Origin: CAIWHR01 sp963843595
GTDB lineage: Bacteria > Pseudomonadota > Gammaproteobacteria > Burkholderiales > Casimicrobiaceae
Length of the DNA stretch: 64,000 nucleotides
Assembly: GCA_963843595.1 (NCBI GenBank)
Contig: CAWJLG010000022.1
Span: 62,001 to 126,000, forward strand
Reading direction: 5' to 3'
In this document: one piece after another, positions 41,916 to 51,412 of the stretch
Numbering within the stretch: position 1 is the first letter of the stretch
How the letters are laid out: each line of letters starts with the position of its first letter
Notes under the pieces: generated by a model
Told to the model about the DNA's origin: nothing
The model's database searches: none
The model's input: the letters and a program-made list of their open reading frames with translations, nothing else
Program-made: the position numbers and the translations under genes

Positions 41916-42572
41916 TTGGATTCACCCGCGACGCTGACCGAGCGTCTGGGCCGCTGCTACACCGGCGCCGTCCACGATGTGCTGAGGATGATGGGCCACG
42001 ACAACATCGTCCTCCCGCCGGAGATCAAGGCGATCGCGCCCGGCAGCCGGCTTGCAGGGCCGATCTGGACCGTCTCCGGGCACATCGACCGCACGAAGAC
42101 ACGCGACGAGACGCTGCTGGGCTGGTGCACGCTGCTGGCGAAGGCGCCGTCAGGCCATGTCGTCGTCTGCCAGCCGAACAATCACGAAGTCGCGCTGATG
42201 GGCGAGCTCTCGGCGCAGACGCTCGCCGCGCGGGGCGTGCTGGGCTACGTCGTCGACGGCGGGTCGCGCGACACCGATCTCGTCCTCGCGCAGGGCTTTC
42301 CGGTGTTCTGCTCGTTTCTCACCCCCTCGGACATCGTCGAGCGCTGGATTCCCGACCGCTACGGCGAGCCGGTGACGATCGGAACGGTGACCATCCGCAG
42401 CGGCGACTACCTGCTCGCTGATCGCGACGGCGTGGTCATCATTCCGGCCGCGCTCGCCGCCGACGTGGTGACCCGGACCGAGGAAGTCGTCGCCACCGAA
42501 AGCGACATGCGGCGCGCGCTCGTCGGTGGCATGGACCCGGTCGAGGCGTACCACAGGTATGGGAAGTTCTGA
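41916..42572 (+). CDS. RraA/HMG-aldolase-family protein
   Basis: This 218-residue protein has the RraA-like fold: VHDVLRMMG near residue 20, the substrate/metal loop GVLGYVVDGGSRDTD near 110, and GDYLLADRDGVVIIP near 170. Members are 4-hydroxy-4-methyl-2-oxoglutarate / oxaloacetate aldolases or RNase E inhibitors; next to dehydratase genes an aldolase role is more likely. I set a TTG start at 41916 because AGGAGA lies 7 bases upstream and the next ATG would cut into the fold. It overlaps the UxaA N-domain gene by 14 bases. Confidence 0.85.
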   Translation: MDSPATLTERLGRCYTGAVHDVLRMMGHDNIVLPPEIKAIAPGSRLAGPIWTVSGHIDRTKTRDETLLGWCTLLAKAPSGHVVVCQPNNHEVALMGELSAQTLAARGVLGYVVDGGSRDTDLVLAQGFPVFCSFLTPSDIVERWIPDRYGEPVTIGTVTIRSGDYLLADRDGVVIIPAALAADVVTRTEEVVATESDMRRALVGGMDPVEAYHRYGKF

Positions 42573-42867
42573 CCTGCCCGGTTCGGCGCGGGACGTCATG
42601 CGGCTTTCCCCGCAGGACAACGTCGCCGTCGCGCTGCGCCCGCTCGCGGCCGGCGAAACCGTGGCGCTGGACGGCGCGACGCTGACGACCGACCGCGCGA
42701 TCGCCGTCGGGCACAAGCTCGCCGCACGCGACGTCGCAGCCGGCGAGCAGATCGTCAAGTACAACTGTCCGATCGGCACGGCAACCTGTGCGATCCGGGC
42801 CGGCGCCTACGTCCACACGCACAACGTCGCCAGCAACTATCTTCCCACCTACACCTTGCCTGCATGA
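42559..42867 (+). CDS. UxaA-type dehydratase small subunit (SAF domain)
   Basis: This protein of about 102 residues is a single SAF domain (RLSPQDNVAVALRPLAAGE, HKLAARDVAAGEQIVKYNCPIGTA, YVHTHNVASNY). It matches the N-terminal part of altronate/galactarate dehydratases. The catalytic large subunit is encoded at 43560-44782, separated by a metallo-beta-lactamase gene. A later ATG at 42598 is an alternative start. It overlaps both neighbours (14 bases with RraA, 4 with the next gene), so the cluster is tightly coupled. Confidence 0.85.
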   Translation: MGSSDLPGSARDVMRLSPQDNVAVALRPLAAGETVALDGATLTTDRAIAVGHKLAARDVAAGEQIVKYNCPIGTATCAIRAGAYVHTHNVASNYLPTYTLPA

Positions 42868-43553
42868 CATCGGAAAACGCGCCCGGCACCGGGCATGATG
42901 CGCCCCTCAAACTCGCCGTGATCCCGGTGACCCCGTTCCAGCAGAACTGCTCGCTCGTCGTCTGCGGCAAGTCCAACGAAGCGGCGCTGGTCGATCCGGG
43001 CGGCGAAGTCGATCGCCTGCTCGCCGCGGTCGCCAAGAGCGGGGCGCGGCTCACCAAGGTGCTCGTCACGCACGGCCACATCGATCACTGCGGCGGCGTC
43101 GCCGACGTGGCCGCACGCACCGGTGTGCCGATCGAGGGACCGCAGCGCGAGGATGCGTTCTGGATCGACCAGCTCGCCGCACAGGGCCGCTCGTTCGGCG
43201 TACCGGCGGCGCGCGCGTTCACGCCGGACCGCTGGCTCGAAGGCGGCGACACGGTGACCATCGGTGAACTCACGCTCGACGTGCGGCACTGTCCCGGCCA
43301 CACGCCCGGCCACGTCGTGTTCGTCGATCGCGCGCACGGCATCGCCTTCGTCGGCGACGTGCTGTTCCAGGGCTCGGTCGGGCGCACCGACTTTCCCCGC
43401 GGCGACTTCGACACGCTGGTGCGCTCGATCACGCACGAGCTGTGGCCCTACGGCGACGACGTGCAGTTCGTGCCGGGCCACGGCCCGATGTCGACGTTCG
43501 GCGCCGAGCGACGCAGCAACCCGTACGTCGGCGACGCGGCGCTCGCGCGCTGA
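42864..43553 (+). CDS. metallo-beta-lactamase-fold hydrolase (YcbL/glyoxalase II-like)
   Basis: This 229-residue zinc hydrolase has the HGHIDHCGG metal motif near residue 72. Further ligands are in RHCPGHTPGHVVF, FVGDVLFQGSVGRTDFP and FVPGHGPMSTFG. The GSVGRTDFP segment is typical of YcbL-type glyoxalase II. It cleaves a thioester or lactone-like bond. Its position between the two halves of a UxaA-type dehydratase is unusual and may mean only that a housekeeping gene was inserted there. Confidence 0.9.
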   Translation: MTSENAPGTGHDAPLKLAVIPVTPFQQNCSLVVCGKSNEAALVDPGGEVDRLLAAVAKSGARLTKVLVTHGHIDHCGGVADVAARTGVPIEGPQREDAFWIDQLAAQGRSFGVPAARAFTPDRWLEGGDTVTIGELTLDVRHCPGHTPGHVVFVDRAHGIAFVGDVLFQGSVGRTDFPRGDFDTLVRSITHELWPYGDDVQFVPGHGPMSTFGAERRSNPYVGDAALAR

Positions 43554-43559
43554 CGCGCA

Positions 43560-44782
43560 ATGCCCGCGACGAGCACGACAGCGATGCCCGGACTTTCAGG
43601 CTTTCCGCGTCCCGACGGACGCAAGGGCATCCGCAACCATCTCGTCGTCGCGTATCTCGTCGAGTGCGCGCACCACGTCGCGCGCGAGATCGTCCTGCCC
43701 TTCCGCGAGCAGGGCGTCCACCTGATCGGCTTTCCCGGCTGCTATCCCAACGCGTACGCGCTGGCGATGATGGAAAGGCTCGCCACGCATCCCAACGTGG
43801 GCGGCGCGCTGCTGGTGTCGCTGGGATGCGAGGGCTTCGACAAGCGGCAGCTTGCGCAGCACCATCGAAGCGTCGGGCCGGCCGGTGCGGACGATCGGCA
43901 TCCAGCAGATCGGGCGGCACGAAGAAGTCGATCGCCGCCGGGCGCGACTGGGTCGAAGCGACGCTGCCCGCGCTCGCGGCGCAGCCGCGCGTCCCGATGC
44001 GTCTGGACGAGCTGACGGTAGGCACGATCTGCGGCGGGTCCGACGCGACCTCCGGCCTCACGGCGAATCCGGCGATGGGCGTCGCGTTCGACCTGCTGGT
44101 CGCCGCCGGCGCGAGAACGATCTTCGAGGAGACCGGCGAGCTGATCGGCATGGAGCACCTGATGGCGGCGCGTGCCGCGTCACCCGCGCTTGGCGAGGAG
44201 CTCAAGCGCACCGTCGGCAAGGCCGCCGAATACTACGCGACGCTGGGCTACGCGAGTTTCGCGCCCGGGAATGCCGACGGCGGGCTCACGACGATCGAGG
44301 AGAAATCGCTGGGTGCGTACGCGAAGTCGGGTCAATCGCGGATCGACGGCATCGTGAAGCCCGGCATCGCGCCGCCGAAGGGCGGTCTCTACCTGCTCGA
44401 CGTCGTGCCCGACGGCGAAGTGCGCTTCGGCTTTCCCAACATCAACGACAACGCCGAGATCGCCGAGCTGATCGCGTGCGGCTCCCAGCTCGTCCTGTTT
44501 TCGACCGGTCGCGGCTCGGTGGTCGGCTCGGCGATCGCGCCGGTGATCAAGGTCTGCGCCAATCCGGAGACCTACGCGCGGATGCAAGACGACATGGACG
44601 TCGACGCCGGCCGCATCCTCGAAGGGCGCGCGAGTCTGCCCGAGGTGGGACGCGAAATCTACGAGCTGGTGCAGCGCGTGGGCGAAGGCGCGCCCACCAA
44701 ATCCGAGGCGCTGGGCCACCAGGAGTTCATCCTGACCTACAAGAGCTTCGGTCCGCTGGGTCCCGCCTGTCTGCCGGTCTGA
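43560..44782 (+). pseudogene. UxaA-type dehydratase large subunit, two frameshifts
   Basis: Read over three frames this is a galactarate/altronate dehydratase catalytic subunit of about 395 residues. The first frame gives FPRPDGRKGIRNHLVV and VSLGCEGFDKRQL. A second short frame near 43852-43915 gives TIEASGRPVRTIGIQQIG. The third gives GTKKSIAAGRDWVEATLPAL, then CGGSDATSGLTANPA and the C-terminal FSTGRGSVVGSAIAPV. Two one-base insertions relative to a working gene explain it. The conserved protein across the breaks argues for recent mutation or sequence error. It completes the small subunit at 42559-42867. Confidence 0.8.
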
Positions 44783-44836
44783 TCGACCACGGCCGCGCGG
44801 GATCGCGTCGATCCGTCGCCGCGCGTGGCGATCGAT

Positions 44837-45700
44837 CTACGCCGGCAAGGGGATGAACTCGCCGTTGTCGAGATCCGGCAATTTCATGCGCCCGGCGCGC
44901 CAATCGGCCTTCGCCTGCTCGATGCGCTCCGTCGACGACGAAACGAAATTCCATTCGATGTGACGCAGGCCGAGCGGCTCGCCGCCCAGAAGCATCACGA
45001 CTGCAGGGATCGGCGCGGTGAACGTGATCGGCGTCCCCGGCGCGAAGACGAGCATCCGGCCGGCGTCGAACCTGCGCCCGTCCACCTCCACCGCACCGGC
45101 CGCCACGTAGGCCGCGCGCTCGGGGTATTCGGCGGGCAGCGTCGCCGTCGCCCCGGTGTCGAGATTCCAGTGGACGTAGAAGAGCGGCGAGTGGACCCTG
45201 ACCTTCGCGCGCACGCCAAACGCCTCGCCGGCCACCAAGCGAGCCCACACCCCTCGCTCTTCCCAGGTGGGCAGATCGCCGGGCCCGTGGTGCGCGAACG
45301 CCGGGTCGGTCTCCTCGTCCTTTTCGGGCAGCGCGACCCACGCCTGGATGCCGTGCAACGCATCGCCTTGGGCACGGGCACGCTCGAAGCGCTCGGAGTG
45401 CGTGATGCCGCGACCCGCCGTCATCCAGTTCACCTCGCCCGGCCGGATCGGCTGCTCGGAGCCGACGCTGTCGCGATGCATGATCTCGCCGTCGAACAGG
45501 TAGGTGACGGTCGACAGCCCGATATGCGGGTGCGGCCGCACGTCGACGCTGCGCGGAATCCCGCGCGGAAGATGCACCGGCCCCATGTGATCGAAGAAGA
45601 CGAACGGGCCCACCGTCCGCCGCCCGGCGTAGGGCAGCACGCGGCCGACCTCGAATCCCCCGAGGTCGCGGCGACGCTGTTCGATTACCCCTTCGATCAT
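44837..45700 (-). CDS. pirin-family protein
   Basis: This 287-residue bicupin has the metal site VDVRPHPHIGLSTVTYLFDGEIMHRDS near residue 55, with His, His, His and Glu. The GEVNWMTAGRGITHSE motif follows, and the C-terminal cupin ends near GEPLGLRHIEWNFVSS. Bacterial pirins act as quercetinase-like dioxygenases or regulators; the substrate is unknown. It is convergent with the UxaA gene and not clearly in an operon. Confidence 0.92.
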   Translation of the reverse strand: MIEGVIEQRRRDLGGFEVGRVLPYAGRRTVGPFVFFDHMGPVHLPRGIPRSVDVRPHPHIGLSTVTYLFDGEIMHRDSVGSEQPIRPGEVNWMTAGRGITHSERFERARAQGDALHGIQAWVALPEKDEETDPAFAHHGPGDLPTWEERGVWARLVAGEAFGVRAKVRVHSPLFYVHWNLDTGATATLPAEYPERAAYVAAGAVEVDGRRFDAGRMLVFAPGTPITFTAPIPAVVMLLGGEPLGLRHIEWNFVSSSTERIEQAKADWRAGRMKLPDLDNGEFIPLPA

Positions 45701-45766
45701 TGACGCATGTCCGGATCAGTGCGATCGGTCGGGTGCGACGATCTGCGCGAAGTCATCTGACAACCG

Positions 45767-46156
45767 TCAGCCTGCCGCCCGGATCAAACGAGAGCGACGC
45801 GAGTCGATTGCGCTCGGCGCCCGGCCACCGCCCAACTGCTTCCCGGTGACCGCCGGGAATCGATAGTAGACGGCGTCGAGATAGCGCGCAACGTCGGCCA
45901 CCTCCTCGTCGCTCCAGCCCAAACCGCCGATCGCCTGCCACCGGCGCACCTCGGCTTCGAGGCCGGCCGGGCTTGTCACCCGCTTGTGGTCGCGCCAGTG
46001 CACCTGCGTCGTGTGGCACGCGTTGCAGTGCGTTGCGTAGAGAAGCGCGCCGCGCGAACCGTCGCCGTTTGCCGGTGCCTGCGCCGCCGCGTTCACGGCG
46101 AAGCCCGCGGCCACCGCCAGCACGGCACCCGGCCAAACCCGCCTGCGATGTCTCAC
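45767..46156 (-). CDS. small exported c-type cytochrome
   Basis: This 129-residue protein has a signal peptide (VWPGAVLAVAAGFAVNAAAQA) and one haem motif (THCNACHTTQVHWRDHKRV). It has a short C-terminal helix region (DEEVADVARYLDAVYYRF) and no obvious second haem. The axial Met is not clear, so ligation is uncertain. I chose the GTG at 46156 because GGGGAGGG lies just upstream. It would carry electrons in the periplasm; its partner is not encoded here. Confidence 0.8.
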   Translation of the reverse strand: MRHRRRVWPGAVLAVAAGFAVNAAAQAPANGDGSRGALLYATHCNACHTTQVHWRDHKRVTSPAGLEAEVRRWQAIGGLGWSDEEVADVARYLDAVYYRFPAVTGKQLGGGRAPSAIDSRRSRLIRAAG

Positions 46157-46214
46157 CGACCCTCCCCTTGATCCTGCGCGCGCTACCACGCCGATTATCC
46201 GCCGCCGGCCGGCA

Positions 46215-46424
46215 TCATATCCCGAGCAATTTGGCGATGATCGTCTTGGCGATGAAGCCGACCATTCCGAAGGCCAGCACGAAGAACAGCACGAACGTGC
46301 CCATGCGACCGGCGTCGGACTTGCGCGCGAGATCCCAGACGATGAACAGCATGAACAGGATGAAGCCGCCGACGCCGAACGTGAGGCCGAATTCGGCGAT
46401 CGTTTCTTCGGTGAGACCGAACAT
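46215..46424 (-). CDS. DUF2788-family small membrane protein
   Basis: This 69-residue protein has two hydrophobic helices (FGVGGFILFMLFIVWDL and FVLFFVLAFGMVGFIAKTII) joined by ARKSDAGRMG, and begins MFGLTEETIAEFGLTF. It matches DUF2788, a small conserved membrane protein of unknown function. It starts 20 bases after the DUF2189 gene on the same strand and is probably cotranscribed. Confidence 0.82.
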   Translation of the reverse strand: MFGLTEETIAEFGLTFGVGGFILFMLFIVWDLARKSDAGRMGTFVLFFVLAFGMVGFIAKTIIAKLLGI

Positions 46425-46444
46425 GGTCGTCGCGCAGCCCCTTC

Positions 46445-47233
46445 TCACTGCCGGAGCGGCAGCGCGTCCGCGTCGACGACGTCGCGATAGGCGTGCCACG
46501 TCGCGTGACCGATCACGGGAATGGCGACGACGAAGCCGATCATCAGCGTTGCCATCGACAGCGCGGTGGCCACCATGATGATCGTCGCCCACACGCCCAT
46601 CGCCACCGGATTGGCGCCGACGGCACGTATGCTCGTCATCAGTGCCGTCGTGAAGTCGACATCGCGGTCGAGCAGCAACGGCGCCGACACCACCGTCGCC
46701 GCGAACACGAGTGCGGCCCCGAAACCGCCGAGCGTGATCCAGACGAAGAACAGGTTGGAACCCTGCGAGAGCACGACATGGCGCAGGAAGTCCTCGAGTC
46801 CGGTGATCGGGGCCTTGACGAAGAGCGCGATCAGCACCGCCGATATCAGCACCCACGCCGTGGCCGCCAGCGCGAGCAACAGCCCCAGCCACACCAGCGG
46901 CCGCGTGCCGCGCGCCCACGCGCGTGCGACGTCGACGACGGTCGGAATCTCGACGCCGGCGGCGAGCCGGCGCGACAGTTCGTAGAGTCCCGTGGCGAGA
47001 ATCGGTCCGATGAGCACGAACCCGGAAAACGCACCCGGCAGCAGGTACCAGTGACGCAGCGTCACGAACAGGATCACGATCCCGCCGGCGGCGACGATCA
47101 GTCCGTGCAGCGCGCTGGGTGCAGGCGCATGCGTGAAGTCGCGCCAGCCGAGCGCGAGCCAGTGCAGCGGGCGGTGGACGGGCACCGTGCGTACCGGCAC
47201 GAGACCGGCCGCAGTATCGTCAGGAGGGGTCAT
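46445..47233 (-). CDS. DUF2189 membrane protein, second copy
   Basis: This 262-residue protein of about six membrane segments shares PLHWLALGWRDFTHAP and the C-terminal VVAIPVIGHATWHAYRDVV with the protein at 34363-35127. The two are clearly paralogues, but not close. The function is unknown. The ATG at 47233 was chosen from alignment with the paralogue. Confidence 0.83.
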   Translation of the reverse strand: MTPPDDTAAGLVPVRTVPVHRPLHWLALGWRDFTHAPAPSALHGLIVAAGGIVILFVTLRHWYLLPGAFSGFVLIGPILATGLYELSRRLAAGVEIPTVVDVARAWARGTRPLVWLGLLLALAATAWVLISAVLIALFVKAPITGLEDFLRHVVLSQGSNLFFVWITLGGFGAALVFAATVVSAPLLLDRDVDFTTALMTSIRAVGANPVAMGVWATIIMVATALSMATLMIGFVVAIPVIGHATWHAYRDVVDADALPLRQ

Positions 47234-47588
47234 CGGGATCCAGGAGGCTCGGCGCAGCAGCGGACGCTTTCGCAACGCGGCGTCCGGCGCTATTGTCGCC
47301 CAGGCGGCGCGAGCCGTTCGGCGATGAGCAATCCGCTCCAGCAAGGCCGCTGGCATGGCGCGCCGTCGAGGCAGGTAGTGCCGCCGTCGATCCTGGAATC
47401 CTTCGCGCTCCGGCATCCCGAGGCACGCGTCACCATCTTCGCCGGGTACGACCACGAATGTTGCTGGGTCGCACGCTGGCCGCAGCTGCTCGACGAGGCG
47501 ACGGGCGGCTCGACGAATGCGGCTACTCCGCGACTGACGCGCGTCGAGCAGCCGCGTCAGGAACGCCCCGACCGATCGGTCCGCGGCG
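47234..47588. other. 355-base gap before the IlvD-family gene
   Basis: No confident gene lies here. It separates the DUF2189/DUF2788 pair from the sugar-acid island. A plus-strand open frame starting at 47324 is listed separately with low confidence. I see no terminator-like T-tract. Confidence 0.5.
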
Positions 47589-47689
47589 TCAGTGACTCGG
47601 CTTGCCGACTTTCGAACCCGATTTTCCGACCAGGAAATCGAGGTCGACACCGCGGTCGGCCTGCAGGACCGTGTCGCAGTAGAGCTTGA
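47324..47689 (+). CDS. possible hypothetical protein
   Basis: An ATG at 47324 opens 121 residues. The first 65 read as plausible protein (SILESFALRHPEARVTIFAGYDHECCWVARW), the rest is Arg-rich and overlaps the end of the IlvD-family gene on the other strand by 101 bases. No family is recognised. The overlap and tail composition argue against it; a frameshift after about 65 residues would be another explanation. Confidence 0.22.
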   Translation: MSNPLQQGRWHGAPSRQVVPPSILESFALRHPEARVTIFAGYDHECCWVARWPQLLDEATGGSTNAATPRLTRVEQPRQERPDRSVRGVSDSACRLSNPIFRPGNRGRHRGRPAGPCRSRA

Positions 47690-49319
47690 CCCAGCCGCGA
47701 TCCGCGTGCGGCTTGGCCGGTTTCCACTTCGCCCGCCGCCGCGCGAGTTCTTCGTCGGAGACGTGCAAGTGGAGCTTGCGGGCCGCGACGTCCAGCTCGA
47801 TCAGGTCGCCGTTCCGAACCAGCGCCAGCGGACCGCCCGCGGCGGCCTCGGGCGCCGTGTGCAGCACGACGGTGCCGTAGGCGGTCCCCGACATCCGCGC
47901 GTCGGAGATGCGCACCATGTCGGTGACTCCCTTTTTCAGGAGCTTCGCCGGCAACGCGAAATTGCCGACCTCCGGAAAACCGGGGTAGCCCTTGGGCCCG
48001 CAGTTCTTGAGCACCAGCACGCTCGTCGCGTCGACGTCGAGCTTCGGATCGTCGATGCGCCTATGGAGATCGTCGATGTCCTCGAACACGACCGCGCGTC
48101 CCTTGTGCTTCATGAGCTTCGGCGTCGCCGCCGATGGCTTGAGCACGCAGCCGTCCGGCGCCAGATTGCCGCGCAGCACCGCAATGCCGCCCTGCGGCTT
48201 GAACGGCTTCTTCAGCGGCGTGATGACGTCCGGGTTGTAGTTCACGGTGTCCTTCACGTTGTCCCACATCGTCCTGCCGTTCACCGTCAGCGCCTTCTTG
48301 TGCAGGAACCTGCCGATTTCCTTCATCACGGCGGGCAGCCCCCCCGCGTAGTAGAAGTCCTCCATCAGGTACTTGCCCGACGGCATCAGGTTGACCAGAC
48401 ACGGCATGTCGCGGCCGAGCCGGTCCCAGTCGTCGAGCGAAAGCTTGACCCCCATTCGCCCGGCGATCGCGAGCAGATGGACGACGGCGTTGGTGGAGCC
48501 GCCGATCGCGCCGTTGACCATGATCGCGTTCTCGAAGGCCTCCCGGGTCAGGATCTTCGACATCCTGAGATCCTCGTGCACCATTTCGACGATGCGCCGA
48601 CCGGCCATCCGGGCGAGCACGCGGCGGCGGGAGTCGACGGCCGGGATCGCGGCATTGGTCGGCAGCCCCATGCCGAGCGCCTCGACCATCGAGGCCATCG
48701 TCGACGCGGTGCCCATCGTCATGCAGTGGCCCGCCGAACGCGACATGCACGCTTCGGCCTCGACGATGTCGGCGAATTTCATCTCGCCGGTCTTCAGCAT
48801 CTCCGTGAACTTCCAGACGTGGGTGCCCGAGCCGATGTCCTCGCCGCGGAACTTGCCGTTGAGCATCGGGCCGCCGGAGAGCCCGATGGTCGGCAGGTCG
48901 CACGAGGCCGCCCCCATCAGCAACGACGGCGTGGTCTTGTCGCAACCCATCATCAGCACGACACCGTCGAAGGGGTTCGCGCGGATCGACTCCTCGACAT
49001 CCATCGCCGCCTGGTTGCGGAACAGCATCGTCGTCGGGCGCATCAGGGTTTCGCCGAGACTCATCACCGGGAACTCGATCGGAAATCCTCCCGCATCGAG
49101 CACCCCTTTCTTGACGTGCTCCGCGAGCTCGCGGAAGTGGGCGTTGCAAGGCGTGGCTTCCGACCAGGTGTTGCAGATGCCGATCACGGGACGGCCATCG
49201 AACTGGTCGTGCGGAATGCCCTGGTTCTTCATCCATGAGCGATGAACGAGCGCGTCGCGGTCGTGGGTGCCGAACCAGGCGGTGGAGCGCAGCTTGCGCT
49301 TGGTTGTCTTCTTGCTCAT
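47589..49319 (-). CDS. IlvD/Edd-family sugar-acid dehydratase
   Basis: This 576-residue iron-sulfur dehydratase has the cluster cysteines in GICNTWSEATPCNAHF, VLMMGCDKTTPS and EAEACMSRSAGHCMTMGTAS. The metal-binding GAIGGSTNAVVHL and the active-site SDARMSGTAYG follow. The N-terminus (LRSTAWFGTHDRDALVHRSWMKNQG) is of the L-arabinonate/D-xylonate dehydratase type, not true IlvD. It converts a sugar acid to a 2-keto-3-deoxy acid. It is the last gene of the minus-strand island. Confidence 0.9.
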   Translation of the reverse strand: MSKKTTKRKLRSTAWFGTHDRDALVHRSWMKNQGIPHDQFDGRPVIGICNTWSEATPCNAHFRELAEHVKKGVLDAGGFPIEFPVMSLGETLMRPTTMLFRNQAAMDVEESIRANPFDGVVLMMGCDKTTPSLLMGAASCDLPTIGLSGGPMLNGKFRGEDIGSGTHVWKFTEMLKTGEMKFADIVEAEACMSRSAGHCMTMGTASTMASMVEALGMGLPTNAAIPAVDSRRRVLARMAGRRIVEMVHEDLRMSKILTREAFENAIMVNGAIGGSTNAVVHLLAIAGRMGVKLSLDDWDRLGRDMPCLVNLMPSGKYLMEDFYYAGGLPAVMKEIGRFLHKKALTVNGRTMWDNVKDTVNYNPDVITPLKKPFKPQGGIAVLRGNLAPDGCVLKPSAATPKLMKHKGRAVVFEDIDDLHRRIDDPKLDVDATSVLVLKNCGPKGYPGFPEVGNFALPAKLLKKGVTDMVRISDARMSGTAYGTVVLHTAPEAAAGGPLALVRNGDLIELDVAARKLHLHVSDEELARRRAKWKPAKPHADRGWVKLYCDTVLQADRGVDLDFLVGKSGSKVGKPSH

Positions 49320-49455
49320 GAGTGCCTCGACTGGGAGTTCAGTGAAACGCGGCCGTCCGCCGGTACGCGTGCGACGCTACGTCGACGAAGGCGGGACGCG
49401 CGCCGAATCGTGTCCGTGGCTGTACGCTGCGGCACGCATCCGATCGAGCCGTGCG

Positions 49456-50535
49456 TCACGCGCCGATGCGCTGTCCGGAGGCCTGGTCGAAAAGGTGGAC
49501 GTTGGCGGACTTGACGGCGAAGTTCACGCGGTCCCCCGGATCGAGCTGCGGGCGCCCGTGCGTCTCGACGACGACCTGCGTGCTGCCGATCTGCGCGACG
49601 AGTTCGGTCTGCGCGCCGGTGGGCTCGACGACGACGATTTCCGCGGCCACCGTGTTGTCGCCGGCGGCGGCGGCAAGCTCCAGGTGGTCGGGTCGCACCC
49701 CGTAGGCGACGGCCTGCCCGTCGCCGCCGGCTGCGCCTGCAGCCGGCCAGCGCACGCCGTCCGCCGACTCCACGTACGCGCTGCCATTCGCCCGCCGCAG
49801 CGTGCCGTTCACGACATTCATCGCCGGCGATCCGATGAACTGGGCGACGAACAGGTTGCTCGGCCGGTCGTAGAGCTCGAGCGGCGTGCCGATCTGCTCG
49901 ATGATGCCGTCGCGCATCACGACGATGCGATCGGCCATCGTCATCGCCTCGATCTGATCGTGCGTCACGTAGACGGTAGTGGTCTTCAGGCGCTGGTGGA
50001 GCGACTTGATCTCGGCACGCATGGCCACACGCAGCTTGGCGTCGAGGTTCGACAGCGGCTCGTCGAACAGGAACACCTTCGGGTCGCGGACGATCGCCCG
50101 ACCCATCGCCACCCGCTGCCGCTGTCCGCCCGAGAGCTCGCGCGGAAAGCGCGCTAGGTACGGGTCCAGGTTCAGGATCTTCGACGCGCTGGCGACACGC
50201 TCCGCAATGACCTTGGGGTCCGCCTTGCGCAGCTTCAGGCTGAACGCCATGTTGTCGGCGACCGTCATGTGCGGGTAGAGCGCGTAGCTCTGGAACACCA
50301 TCGCGATGTCGCGGTCCTTCGACTCCGTGTCGTTGACGACCTTGCCGTCGATCGCGATCGTGCCGGCCGAGATCTCCTCGAGTCCGGCCAGCATCCGCAG
50401 CAGCGTCGACTTGCCGCAGCCGGATGGTCCGACGAGCACGATGAACTCGCCATCCGCGATGTCGAAGCTGATGCCGTGGATGATCTTCGTGCTGCCGAAA
50501 GACTTCTCGACGTTCTGAAACGATACGGAGGCCAT
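49456..50535 (-). CDS. sugar ABC transporter ATP-binding protein (UgpC/MalK type)
   Basis: This 359-residue ATPase has Walker A GPSGCGKST near residue 37, signature LSGGQRQRVAMGRA near 133, Walker B VFLFDEPLSNLD near 156, and the switch His in VYVTHDQIEA. The C-terminal MalK-type OB-fold regulatory domain covers 240-359. It powers the permeases encoded upstream on the same strand. It lies 136 bases before the IlvD-family gene and is itself intact, unlike the permeases. Confidence 0.93.
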   Translation of the reverse strand: MASVSFQNVEKSFGSTKIIHGISFDIADGEFIVLVGPSGCGKSTLLRMLAGLEEISAGTIAIDGKVVNDTESKDRDIAMVFQSYALYPHMTVADNMAFSLKLRKADPKVIAERVASASKILNLDPYLARFPRELSGGQRQRVAMGRAIVRDPKVFLFDEPLSNLDAKLRVAMRAEIKSLHQRLKTTTVYVTHDQIEAMTMADRIVVMRDGIIEQIGTPLELYDRPSNLFVAQFIGSPAMNVVNGTLRRANGSAYVESADGVRWPAAGAAGGDGQAVAYGVRPDHLELAAAAGDNTVAAEIVVVEPTGAQTELVAQIGSTQVVVETHGRPQLDPGDRVNFAVKSANVHLFDQASGQRIGA

Positions 50536-50565
50536 GGCGCGGGACCGGGCTCTGGGTTCAGCGGC

Positions 50566-51412
50566 TCAGCTCTTCACGGCGCCGGCGGTCAGACCGGACG
50601 ACCATGTACCGCTTGAATACGTAGTAGATCGCCGCCGGCGGCAGCGCATAGATCAGGCCCGTCGTCATCAGGAGTTCCCACGGCGAATCGTCCGCGACGA
50701 GGAAATGGCCGAGCGCGACCGCCGAGCGTGACGTCCTTGTCGCTCGACAGCAGCAGGAATGCATACAGGTACTCGTTCCACGCCAGCAGCAGGGCGTAGG
50801 TGCCCACCGCGACCAGCGAGGGTGTCATCAGCGGCAGGTAGACGAGACGGAACAGCTGAAGCGGTGACGCGCCGTCGATTCGCGCCGCCTCGTCGAGCTC
50901 CCAGGGCAGCTTGTCGGACGCCTGCTTCAGCACCCAGATCGAGTACGGCGAGGCGATCGTCACCATCGCGAGGATCAGCGCCCACTGGGTGTTGAGCAGG
51001 CCGTAGGTGCCCATCGTCTTGTACATCGGCACCGCGAGGAACGCCGCCGGAATGAAGTAGGTGAACAGTGCGAGGTTCATCACCGAGCGCCCGCCGCGGA
51101 CCTTCAGCCGGCTGATCGCGAACGCCGCGCCGGTGGCGACGAGCAGGGTGATCAATCCGATGGCGACCGCGATGATCAGCGAGTTCCACAGTTGATTCCA
51201 GAAGTGGTTCAGATAGTGGTGCTGCTGGCGGAACACAAGCCGAAATTGTGCAGCGTCGGGTGGTCCGGCCACAGCTTGCCCGCGATCGCCTGGTCCTTCG
51301 TCGAAATCGCGAACAGGAAGAGGTGATAGATCGGCAGCATCGTCCCAGATCAGCACCGGAATGCCGATCAGCAGCAGCTTGGCTTCGGTCCCGACGTGAC
51401 GCAGCGGTTCAT
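50566..51412 (-). pseudogene. sugar ABC permease 2 (MalG-type), multiple frameshifts
   Basis: Across several frames this encodes a MalG-type permease: VGTEAKLLLIGIPVLIW at the start, IYHLFLFAISTKDQAIAGK, then NHFWNQLWNSLIIAVAIGL. The EAA-like motif region is KLPWELDEAARIDGASPLQL, and it ends FKRYMV plus GLTAGAVKS with a stop at 50566. Breaks lie near 51400, 51350, 51235, 50735 and 50600. Its ATG overlaps the stop of permease 1. The retained coupling and conserved residues show a gene intact until recently, or a poorly assembled stretch. Confidence 0.72.
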
